This document shows, in pieces, positions 8,428 to 16,249 of a stretch of DNA of 64,000 bases. The first letter of the stretch is position 1, and each line of letters opens with the position of its first letter. The notes beneath the pieces are model-generated. The model had not been told where the DNA came from. It did no database searches and saw only the letters and a program-made list of their open reading frames with translations. Source of the stretch: Zymogenus sp964542895 (GTDB taxonomy: Bacteria > Desulfobacterota > Zymogenia > Zymogenales > Zymogenaceae); NCBI GenBank assembly GCA_964542895.1, contig CAZIWT010000002.1, positions 9,525 through 73,524 of the forward strand, in the 5' to 3' direction. The position numbers and the translations under genes are program-made.

Positions 8428-9123
8428 ATGAAGAAATGGATAAAGCAGATAAGGGAGGGCAGGGACAAGGAAGAGAGGGACAACGTCGAAGGAAGCGATG
8501 TCTTGGGCGATAACGATAAGGACGAGAATATAGCGACCCTCTATGAGGTGGTCGAGGACTATCTGAAGAGCCTCGATCACAACCAGCTCATGGAGGTCAC
8601 CGATGAGTTCCTCGATCGGTACGAGAGGCACACCGACGAGATCGCGGGGATAATCAAGTCGCCGCCCAAGGGTAAGGTCACAAGCAAAAGAGGTGAGATC
8701 GAGAGAGAAGCGGGGGCGGGTGACAAGGGGAGTGAAATTTCCGGGGGGGTGATTGAGGAGGAAAAGGGGGGAAGTGTCGCGGAGGATGAAAATATGAAGT
8801 ACTTTTTGAGGGAGTGGATAGGGGTAATCAGGGATCAGGACAACAGGAGGTTCGAGACGGCGCTGAAAAACCTCGACGAAAAGGGCGCGGCGGAGAAGAG
8901 GAGGCTGGAAGACATCCTGGAGTTGAAGGTAAAGAGGATCGAGGCGGACCTTTCAAGGACCACCGATCACCAGACGGGCCTCGTTACCATGCTCCAAAAC
9001 GAGATACACGAGCAGAATCGGCGCCTCTTTGCGGTCTTTAACAGGGTCTGGATATTGATCACCGGACTGGTGGCCGCTTTTCTCCTCGGGGGGGCGGCGC
9101 TTCTGGTTGCGCTGCTTAAATAA
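8428..9123 (+). CDS. Tail-anchored coiled-coil protein
   Basis: 231 aa from the ATG preceded by GGTGG; an in-frame ATG at 8350 would add 26 residues but has its only ribosome site directly abutting it. Layout: charged N-terminal region with a conserved-looking helical piece (ATLYEVVEDYLKSLDHNQLMEVTDEFLDRYERH), a low-complexity Gly/Glu/Lys linker near 8680-8780 encoded by a G-rich tract, a long heptad-type coiled coil, and a single C-terminal transmembrane segment (VWILITGLVAAFLLGGAALLVAL) ending 2 residues from the stop. This is a tail-anchor topology with the coiled coil in the cytoplasm. No family recognised. A 23-codon frame (8360-8431) with a good GAGGAG site ends overlapping this ATG and might couple translation. 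Confidence 0.7.
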   Translation: MKKWIKQIREGRDKEERDNVEGSDVLGDNDKDENIATLYEVVEDYLKSLDHNQLMEVTDEFLDRYERHTDEIAGIIKSPPKGKVTSKRGEIEREAGAGDKGSEISGGVIEEEKGGSVAEDENMKYFLREWIGVIRDQDNRRFETALKNLDEKGAAEKRRLEDILELKVKRIEADLSRTTDHQTGLVTMLQNEIHEQNRRLFAVFNRVWILITGLVAAFLLGGAALLVALLK

Positions 9124-9307
9124 CCGGGGTGGTTTTCTGATGCTTCTCCTTTGGCACAGATGGAGATTTTGCCCGTCAAGATTTTTTAACCAATTATGTT
9201 TATTGGAAGTCTAAAATATATAACGTTTTCATTTTTCCGCAGGGGCTTATGAGATACATCATGTTTTGTCAACGGCCCCCCTTCAAAAACCGTATCCGGC
9301 CTGAGTG

Positions 9308-11632
9308 ATGAACAAAAAAAGGCGAAAGGTAAGGATCTCTTTAAAGCTTTTTCTCCTTTTCACCTACGTCGGGCTCATTCCGATCATCTTCATCTCCTTT
9401 TACACCTACTACGAGATCAACCGAATCGTGGCCGTCGAGGCGGAAAACAGGCTTGTCGAGGTAGGGACGAGATTGAGCGGCGACATCACGAGATCGATCA
9501 ACGGCTCCTACAAGACGATGAAGCTCCTCTCCAAAAACCCCGTTATCACAGGCGACCACAAGACGACGGGTGAGAAGGAGCGGGAGCTTCAGAAGATAGC
9601 GAGCTTCTCCCCCGATATCATGGCCCTCTTTATTTTAAGGGATGGTGAGATCGCGGCCCGGGGCGGCGTTTATGGCTTTCCCGAAGATAAGATAGATAAA
9701 AAGGGTCTTATGAGGAATTCCCCGAAGATAACCGGGCCTTTCGTCTCCTCCAAGTTCTCGACCCCTGCCTTTATAGTGTCTGTGCCTGTTGTGCCGTCGG
9801 CACCGGCTTTAGAGAGAGGAGGTGGGGAGACACTCGTCCTCGTGGGTGTCTTCAACCTGGAGGATCTTTGGGACATGACGAACCTAACCCGGATAGGGAA
9901 GACGGGCCGCGCCGTCGTCATCGACGACCAGGGCAGGAGGGTTGCCGGGGTGGGAACCGATGTGATGTTTACGAAGTTTACCGACGAGAACATAAACAGG
10001 ATCACCACGGTAGGGAGGGGGATAATTCATTATACCGACGATGAAGGGAAAAAGTATCTCGTCTTCGGGACTCTAATTCCCGGCCTGAAGGATATAGGCC
10101 CAGAGGGGCTTCGGGTGGTTGTTTTTTTTGAAGAGGACGAGGCTTTTTTGGTTGCCGACAAGATACGAAAGGGCCTCCCCTACGCGGTGGTTGTTATCCT
10201 GATCGCAACATCGATAGTGTCTTTCATACTGTCGGACACCATCTCCCGGCCGATAAAAAAGCTCACCAGGGCGACGGAGCTGATCGCAAAAGGGGAATTT
10301 TCAGAGGAGATCGTACCGACTTCAAATGACGAGATCGGTGTCCTTACCGATTCCTTCAACCGCATGGCCAGGGAGCTGAGCGATTCAAGGGATTTTATTG
10401 AGAGCTACAACAAGGAGCTCGAAAGGCTTGTGAGGGAGAGGAGCCGCAAGCTGAAGGAGTCGGAGGAGAAATACAGGATGGTTGTGGAGGGTTCCGGGGA
10501 AGGCTGGGTGGTGTTCGATAAAGAGGGGACGGTCAAGTTTGCGAACCGGAGCATGGGCGGTCTCGTGGGGGAAGAGCCTGTCAGGCTTTTGGGGAGGAAG
10601 CTCGACGAGTTGATCTCCCTCGATACCAAAGGGGTGGGTGCGAAGGGGCCGATCCAAGGCAAGGTCTTGGAGGATGATTCGGGAAAGCCGATAAAGATCG
10701 AGATGGTCGGGATAGACGGGGACAGAAAATATCTCGAGGCCGCGATATTTTCCCTTTCGGGCCGAGAAAGTGAGGGGTGGGAGGGCGGCGGTGAGGAGGC
10801 GCCCCTCTTTCTCGCCCACCTCAAGGACGTCACCGATATTCACACCCTCGAGACGGAAAGCGAAAATCTCAAGCTTGAGCTCATGGAGCGGGCGAAACAC
10901 TCCCAGATCGGTATCCTGGCCGAGGGGCTCTTTCACAATCTGAACAATCCCCTTCAGGCGCTGGTGAGCCTGTTGAAGGTCAGCTCCGAAGACCTCGAGA
11001 GCGAGTTTACACAGAAGGGGAAAAAGGATACAGTCGATTTGAGCGGGAGGCGGCAAGGCCTCATATCCGACTCGAAGGAGGCGTACGACCTCTCCAGGAG
11101 GCTATCGGATCAGGTCAGAAACCTGATGGCGAAGGTGAGAAACGAGGGGAAGAGGGAGGTGGAGGAGCTCGACATAAACCGGATATTGACCGACGAGATA
11201 AAATTTCTGGAGGCGGACCTCTTCTTCAAACATAAGATCGAGAAGGAGCTGATACTAGACGGGAAGATACCGGTTTTCAAGGGGGTGTATTCGGACTTGT
11301 CCCAGAGCTTTGTCAATATTATCTTGAACGCCGTAGACGGCATGAGGGAGGCGGAAAAGAGAAAGTTGACCGTCAAGACCGCGGTCAGGGGAGACGATAT
11401 CGTGGTGACGTTTCAGGACACGGGCGTCGGGATAGACGAGCGGGACATCCCGAATATCTTCAAGCCCTTCTTCACCACCAAGAGAGAAGGTGGGGGCAGG
11501 GGGGGTAAGGGGGATTCCGGGACGGGGCTAGGGCTCTTTACGGTGGACTTCCTCTTGAAGCCATACGGGGCGGTCTATAACGTTACGTCGCGGCCGGGGG
11601 AGACCTTTTTTGAGATAGTCCTCTCGATATAG
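9308..11632 (+). CDS. Membrane sensor histidine kinase (HAMP-PAS-HATPase)
   Basis: About 774 aa. Two transmembrane helices (about residues 13-35 and 290-312) flank an extracytoplasmic sensor domain of the CACHE type. Then HAMP (SRPIKKLTRATELIAKGEFSEE, ending GVLTDSFNRMA), a coiled-coil linker, a PAS domain (EEKYRMVVEGSGEGWVVF), and a kinase core: H-box GLFHNLNNPLQALVSL (His near 542), N-box FVNIILNAVDGM, G1 DTGVGIDERDIPNIF-KPFFTT and G2 GTGLGLF. The FHNLNNPL H-box is of the type seen in deltaproteobacterial kinases. No receiver domain or adjacent response regulator, so it is an orphan kinase; the cyclase downstream shares its HAMP layout. Three Gly-rich low-complexity insertions (near 9805, 10775 and 11490) sit in otherwise conserved parts, the last inside the ATP lid. 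Start is ATG 9308; a GTG lies one codon before. Confidence 0.9.
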   Translation: MNKKRRKVRISLKLFLLFTYVGLIPIIFISFYTYYEINRIVAVEAENRLVEVGTRLSGDITRSINGSYKTMKLLSKNPVITGDHKTTGEKERELQKIASFSPDIMALFILRDGEIAARGGVYGFPEDKIDKKGLMRNSPKITGPFVSSKFSTPAFIVSVPVVPSAPALERGGGETLVLVGVFNLEDLWDMTNLTRIGKTGRAVVIDDQGRRVAGVGTDVMFTKFTDENINRITTVGRGIIHYTDDEGKKYLVFGTLIPGLKDIGPEGLRVVVFFEEDEAFLVADKIRKGLPYAVVVILIATSIVSFILSDTISRPIKKLTRATELIAKGEFSEEIVPTSNDEIGVLTDSFNRMARELSDSRDFIESYNKELERLVRERSRKLKESEEKYRMVVEGSGEGWVVFDKEGTVKFANRSMGGLVGEEPVRLLGRKLDELISLDTKGVGAKGPIQGKVLEDDSGKPIKIEMVGIDGDRKYLEAAIFSLSGRESEGWEGGGEEAPLFLAHLKDVTDIHTLETESENLKLELMERAKHSQIGILAEGLFHNLNNPLQALVSLLKVSSEDLESEFTQKGKKDTVDLSGRRQGLISDSKEAYDLSRRLSDQVRNLMAKVRNEGKREVEELDINRILTDEIKFLEADLFFKHKIEKELILDGKIPVFKGVYSDLSQSFVNIILNAVDGMREAEKRKLTVKTAVRGDDIVVTFQDTGVGIDERDIPNIFKPFFTTKREGGGRGGKGDSGTGLGLFTVDFLLKPYGAVYNVTSRPGETFFEIVLSI

Positions 11633-11746
11633 AAGGGTCGGAGTCGGAAAGGTGCCGGAGGGGGGGCGCGGGGAATCGTTTGATTTGTCTGAAACAGCGA
11701 TAAGATTGGAATTACAGGAGGGGGGAATATATGAGAGGAGCGAACG

Positions 11747-13213
11747 ATGGAGGGGAGTAAGGGGAGCAAAGGTGCCGGTGTAAGGGGGGTGGGATCCAAA
11801 TCCCCTGCATACAGAAAGGGGATTGGGCTGAAATACAAGATGGCCCTTACGATGTCACTGGTTATAGTGGTTGTGATGGGACTTGTGACGGCGATTACGG
11901 TAAAACGGGAGGTGGCCGCAAAGAAAAGGGACGCCGACCTCAGGATAGCCGGGATCGCAACGATGATCAAGCTGACCATGGACACCATGCCGAGAGAGAA
12001 TTTCATCCGCTGGGTGAAATCCCTCTACTCGGTCAAGTACGAGACGAAAAGCTACAATCTCGACCTGATTTACATCGTTATCGAGGATAGCGACGGGGAA
12101 AATATCGTGTCTTCTGTTAATCCGAAGGCGGGACTTGAGGGCTCGGGCTCCGAGGATTACGAAAACCTTGCAGAGCTCAAGGAGATCGAGGTGAAGGGGT
12201 TGAAGAAGGTCGAGACTTTCATTAAAGATAAGAGCACGGGAAATGTAAAGACATCTATCTATATGGGGTATTACCTCAAGAACCTTCAAAAGGGAATTTG
12301 GGAGATGGTGGGAAAGTCCCTTGCGGTTACGCTTTTTCTGATCGTTACCGCCGTAATCTTCTCGTTTTACTTCTCGAACAGGCTCACCCGGCCTATTGAA
12401 TCCCTCGTGTCCGGCATGGAACTGGTTTCCGGGGGCGACTTTACCAAAAGGGTGCCGGTAACCACCACAGACGAGATCGGCTATCTGGCAAACAGCTTCA
12501 ACAGGATGACCGAGGGACTGAAGGAGAGGGAGTTCATCAAGGATACCTTCAAGAGGTACGTGACGAGGGAGATCGCCGACCAGCTCCTATCCCAGAAGAA
12601 CAAGATAGTCCTGACCGGGGAGAAGAGGGTGGTAACGGTCCTATTTGCCGATATCAAGGGCTTCACAACCATAGCCGAGAAGACGCCGCCGGTGGAGCTG
12701 GTCTCCACGCTCAACGATTATTTTTCCGTAATGATAGACATCATCTTCAAATACGAGGGGGTCTTGGACAAGTTCATCGGGGACGCCATAATGGCGTTCT
12801 GGAACGCCCCCCTTAAGCAGGAGCAACCGTCTTTAAGGGCCGTTATGACCGCCCTGGAGATGCAAAGCGCCTTAGTTCAGCTGAACGAGAGACGCAAGCG
12901 TCAGGGGAAATATCCCCTCCACATGGGGATCGGGATAAACACCGGGGAGGCGGTGGCGGGGATTATAGGCTCCGAAAAGAAGATGGAGTACACCGTCATC
13001 GGGGACACCGTAAACGTCGCCCAGCGTTTGGAGTCGATAACGGAGAAGGGGCAGATTTTGGTGAGCGAGAGCACGTATATGAAAGCGAGGGGCAGGCTTG
13101 TGGCAAAAGAGCTTGAACCGCAGGCGCTGAAGGGGCTCAAGAGGGATATAAAGATTTTCAACGTCTTGGGAGTAAAAAAGGGAGAAGGAGAGAAACATGA
13201 TAAGAAAACATAA
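11747..13213 (+). CDS. Class III adenylate/guanylate cyclase, membrane HAMP type
   Basis: 488 aa. Low-complexity Gly/Ser/Lys N-terminus, transmembrane helix 1 (about 31-52), a small extracytoplasmic sensor region, transmembrane helix 2 (about 190-205), HAMP (LTRPIESLVSGMELVSGGDFTKRV...FNRMTEGL), then the cyclase homology domain. Catalytic landmarks: VTVLFADIKGFTTIAE (first metal Asp), KFIGDAIMAFWNAP (second metal Asp), GIGINTGEAVAG and YTVIGDTVNVAQRLES, the last with the Asn/Arg pair used for transition-state stabilisation. Converts ATP (possibly GTP) to the cyclic nucleotide. Its 3' end overlaps the lipoprotein gene by 17 bp, so the two are coupled. No cAMP-binding regulator is in the window. 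Confidence 0.93.
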   Translation: MEGSKGSKGAGVRGVGSKSPAYRKGIGLKYKMALTMSLVIVVVMGLVTAITVKREVAAKKRDADLRIAGIATMIKLTMDTMPRENFIRWVKSLYSVKYETKSYNLDLIYIVIEDSDGENIVSSVNPKAGLEGSGSEDYENLAELKEIEVKGLKKVETFIKDKSTGNVKTSIYMGYYLKNLQKGIWEMVGKSLAVTLFLIVTAVIFSFYFSNRLTRPIESLVSGMELVSGGDFTKRVPVTTTDEIGYLANSFNRMTEGLKEREFIKDTFKRYVTREIADQLLSQKNKIVLTGEKRVVTVLFADIKGFTTIAEKTPPVELVSTLNDYFSVMIDIIFKYEGVLDKFIGDAIMAFWNAPLKQEQPSLRAVMTALEMQSALVQLNERRKRQGKYPLHMGIGINTGEAVAGIIGSEKKMEYTVIGDTVNVAQRLESITEKGQILVSESTYMKARGRLVAKELEPQALKGLKRDIKIFNVLGVKKGEGEKHDKKT

Positions 13214-14003
13214 CAGGACTGGATCGGTATTGTTGGCCGCTATTTTTGGAGCGACCTTGATATTAAGCTTCGCCTGCAGTAAAGAGGAGGAGAGCCTTAA
13301 GATCGTAATAGAGGACTCCACGGATGTGGAGGCACCGAAAGACGGCGGCGGTGACATAAACGGGGGCGACGGGAGTGTGGCAAAAACGCCGCCCGGTGTC
13401 GAGCCTGGGCCCGGGCCGGGGACGGAGGCACCGCCCGAAATCGGGGAGCCGAAAACGCCCCCGGGGACTCCGGGATCGGAAAGCGCCCTTACCATGAAAG
13501 TCTCGGATGTGATGGCAAAGGGAATCGATAACGAGGATTTCAAGAAGATATCCAAGGCCCTCCCCGTCAGGGTGATGATTTTTGGCCTTCCCAAAAACAG
13601 GGCCTGGAGCGTGAGGACAATGTTCCATAATATCGAGCTGATGACGGTGGTTATCGATGACAATTCCGGAAATATCCTCAGAAGAGAAGTTAAAAAAGAA
13701 CACAATATTAAAACTCTGGCAAGAAAAACAAAACCCGGAGCTCGCAGAATGGAGGATTACCTCGGCAAGCTTAACCTTGGATACGCCGGGGCGCTCAATG
13801 CCGCCCTTAAGGATGAGAGGTTCCCAAAGATAGACTATACCAAACATGTTGGCATAACCGTTTTATTGGGACCGGGGAAGGAGGGAACGACCTGGCACGT
13901 GGTCTTTATGGCAGGGAAGGACAAAAAAAACATCATCGCCTCAATCGACGACTACGGAAACGTCCTGAACGTCAGGGAGGAGGAGAGAAGGGTCAGGAAG
14001 TAG
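13197..14003 (+). CDS. Proline/glycine-rich lipoprotein with PepSY-like end
   Basis: 268 aa. Signal peptide with lipobox ILSFAC (Cys near residue 27), followed by a disordered Pro/Gly/Glu linker (about 45-95, motifs like GPGPGTEAPPEIG) that would span away from the membrane. The C-terminal 160 residues form a folded alpha/beta part; the end (TTWHVVFMAGKDKKNIIASIDDYGNVL) resembles a PepSY/propeptide-type strand pattern, a weak similarity. The start overlaps the cyclase gene by 17 bp, so it is co-translated with the cyclase and may form part of its sensory module. No enzyme motif. Confidence 0.75.
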   Translation: MIRKHNRTGSVLLAAIFGATLILSFACSKEEESLKIVIEDSTDVEAPKDGGGDINGGDGSVAKTPPGVEPGPGPGTEAPPEIGEPKTPPGTPGSESALTMKVSDVMAKGIDNEDFKKISKALPVRVMIFGLPKNRAWSVRTMFHNIELMTVVIDDNSGNILRREVKKEHNIKTLARKTKPGARRMEDYLGKLNLGYAGALNAALKDERFPKIDYTKHVGITVLLGPGKEGTTWHVVFMAGKDKKNIIASIDDYGNVLNVREEERRVRK

Positions 14004-14076
14004 GAGTTTTTCTGTTTTATAAACTTTTTTCTTGATATTTCCCCCTCTTTTAGATATAAACCCCTTTGAAATTCTT

Positions 14077-14098
14077 AGGGATGGGGGGAGAGGGGCAA
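14077..14098. repeat. G-rich tract ending GGGGCAA
   Basis: Intergenic G-run (GGGATGGGGGGAGAGGGGCAA) between the lipoprotein gene and the Na/Pi cotransporter. It belongs to a recurring class of G-rich tracts in this window, several of which end in GGGGCAA. An AT-flanked weak hairpin follows it. Confidence 0.4.
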
Positions 14099-14238
14099 GT
14101 TTAAAAAATCCGGGAAGTGGTTTTTTTAAGCTGCGGTCATCGAAAAGGCGGAGGGATTGATAAGCATCCTTTTCGCCGCGGATGATGATTTTAGACTTTT
14201 TGTCACTGTTATTGGCGTGATATCGGAAGTTTTCTCAA

Positions 14239-15924
14239 ATGAGTGAAATGTTACAGACGATAATCTTCGGGATCATGGGGGGACTGGGCCTCTTTTTCCT
14301 CGGCATCCGCACTATGAGCGACGGTCTCCAGAAATACGCCGGGGACCGCTTGAGGAACTTCCTTAAGAGCATTACGAAAAATCGCGTGGTGGGGATGTTT
14401 ACCGGCCTTTTCGTCACGGCCGTTATCCAGTCGAGCTCCGCCACGACGGTAATGACGGTAAGCCTGGTAAACGCCGGGCTTATCAATCTCACCCAGGCCA
14501 TCGGCGTCGTTCTCGGTGCCAACATCGGCACGACGGTCACTGCCCAGATGATCGCCTTTAAGATACAGGACTATGCCCTTCCCCTGATAGGGGTCGGGGT
14601 TGTCTTGAAGCTCTTTGCAAAGAAGGAAAAGGTGATCTACTTCGGAGAGGCGTTGATGGGTTTCGGACTCATTTTCTTCGGACTTTCCACCATGAAGGAC
14701 GCCTTTGCCTTTATGAAGGGCTCCGAGGCGGTCTTCAACTTTTTCGCCAATCTCGACGGTTTTCCCTTTATCGCCCTTATCATCGGCACGATATTTACGA
14801 TGATGATGCAGAGCTCTTCCGTTACCGTGGGGATAACTATGGCCCTTGCCAGCACGGGACTGATCTCTTTCCCAACGAGCGTTGCCATTATCCTGGGCGA
14901 CAACATCGGAACCACGATCACGGCGGAGCTGGCGTCCATAGGGACGAATATCGCGGCAAAGAGGACGGCCAGGGCGCACACGGTGTTTAACGTCATAGGT
15001 GTTATATACATCTTTCTTCTGATGCCCTATTTCGTCAAGCTTGTAAATTGGATTACACCCGGAGATGTGGGCTTTGTTATTAAGACCGCAGGGGAGGCGG
15101 CAAATTATAACATGAATATTGGGGACGCCCCCTATGCCGCCAGGCATATAGCGAACGCCCACACCATGTTCAATGTCGTAAACAACCTTCTCTTTCTACC
15201 ACTGATCGGTGTACTGGCCAAGATTGCAACGATAATGATCCCGGGTGAGGAGGTGACACCGGAATTTCACCTGAAATACCTCGACGGGAAGGTCGTCTCC
15301 GCACCGAGTATCGCCATAGGGGAGGCGAGAAACGAGACCATCCATATGGCCAAGATATCTCTAGATATGCTCGACGAGAGTATGAGGGCCCTCTTCGACG
15401 GTGACATGAAAAGGCTCGAAAATGTAAGGAAAATGGAGGACACCGTGGATATGCTCCAGAGGGAGATTACCGAATACTCCGTCAGGATATCCCAGGAGTC
15501 TATCACCCCGGAGATATCGAGGGAGATCACCTCGATTATAAATATGGTGAACAACATCGAGAGGATCGGGGATCACTGCGAGAACCTGACCCACCTTATC
15601 GAGCGAAAGAAGATGGAGAAGCTCGATTTTTCCGATACGGCCACGGAGAACATCCGGGAGATATATCAGGTGTCGAGGAAATTCCTCGATTTCGTCATAA
15701 TCAGCATGGAGAAAAAGGACACATCGATAAAGTCGGAGGCGGACCGGTACGAAAAACGAATTGACTATCTCGAGGATACCTTCAGGCAAGACCACGTCAA
15801 CAGGCTCAACAAGGGGAAATGCAAGGTCGACCCGGGGCTGATATTCATCGATATGTTGACCAACTTCGAGAAGATAGGTGACCACACGTTTAACATCGCC
15901 GAGGCGGTGGTCGGGATTAAGTAG
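14239..15924 (+). CDS. Na+/phosphate cotransporter (PNaS family) with C-terminal PhoU domain
   Basis: 561 aa. Two inverted-repeat halves, each with the hallmark QSSS motif: VIQSSSATTVMTVSLVNAG near residue 61 and MMQSSSVTVGITMALASTG near 189, each followed by a GxNIGTT motif (VLGANIGTTVTA, ILGDNIGTTITA). Eight or more hydrophobic helices lie between residues 5 and 330. The C-terminal 200 residues are a PhoU-like helical bundle (NMVNNIERIGDHCENL; MLTNFEKIGDHTFNIAEAV), the usual fusion in bacterial NptA/YjbB-type proteins. Role: sodium-coupled phosphate transport across the inner membrane. Single gene, not next to pst or pho genes. Confidence 0.93.
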   Translation: MSEMLQTIIFGIMGGLGLFFLGIRTMSDGLQKYAGDRLRNFLKSITKNRVVGMFTGLFVTAVIQSSSATTVMTVSLVNAGLINLTQAIGVVLGANIGTTVTAQMIAFKIQDYALPLIGVGVVLKLFAKKEKVIYFGEALMGFGLIFFGLSTMKDAFAFMKGSEAVFNFFANLDGFPFIALIIGTIFTMMMQSSSVTVGITMALASTGLISFPTSVAIILGDNIGTTITAELASIGTNIAAKRTARAHTVFNVIGVIYIFLLMPYFVKLVNWITPGDVGFVIKTAGEAANYNMNIGDAPYAARHIANAHTMFNVVNNLLFLPLIGVLAKIATIMIPGEEVTPEFHLKYLDGKVVSAPSIAIGEARNETIHMAKISLDMLDESMRALFDGDMKRLENVRKMEDTVDMLQREITEYSVRISQESITPEISREITSIINMVNNIERIGDHCENLTHLIERKKMEKLDFSDTATENIREIYQVSRKFLDFVIISMEKKDTSIKSEADRYEKRIDYLEDTFRQDHVNRLNKGKCKVDPGLIFIDMLTNFEKIGDHTFNIAEAVVGIK

Positions 15925-15960
15925 CCCTTGAGATCCCACGGGTAGAATAAGTACATTAAT

Positions 15961-16020
15961 GGGACGGTAGATCAGGGGGGATCAGAGGGGAGCGGGGCAA
16001 TGGGAGGGAAGGGGGGTAAG
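15961..16020. repeat. G-rich intergenic tract
   Basis: Run of G-blocks separated by short A/T steps (for example AGCGGGGCAATGGGAGG) in the 325-bp gap before ileS. It shares the GGGGCAAT element with the tracts near clpP. The rest of this gap holds the ileS promoter and nothing else that I can identify. Confidence 0.45.
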
Positions 16021-16150
16021 AGTTTCACTACGGGAATTGATATCAAAATTGAATTATTGGATCCGCCTGAACTTACCTTTGCTTAAAGCGGTTCGGCAAA
16101 AGTACCTTGAACAATATTTCCTTGAGCGGTAGTGTCAAACGCCTTTTTTC

Positions 16151-16178
16151 TTGACAAAAAGCCACATTGAATTATATT
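16151..16178 (+). promoter_or_regulatory. Sigma-70-type promoter for ileS operon
   Basis: Perfect -35 TTGACA (16151-16156), 16-bp spacer, -10 TATATT (16173-16178), about 70 bp upstream of the ileS ATG. No T-box-like leader is evident in the remaining short untranslated region. Confidence 0.65.
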
Positions 16179-16249
16179 AATAGACTTTATCCGAAAAGGG
16201 CTAAAGCATTTTTGCGCCCTTTTCCCGTAACAAGAGGAATCGTGGAAAT

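Noticed and set aside
8360..8431. 23-codon frame before the coiled-coil gene
   Set aside because: Has a good GAGGAG site and ends overlapping the next ATG, but the peptide shows no attenuator pattern or conservation that I can judge, so it is not listed as a gene.
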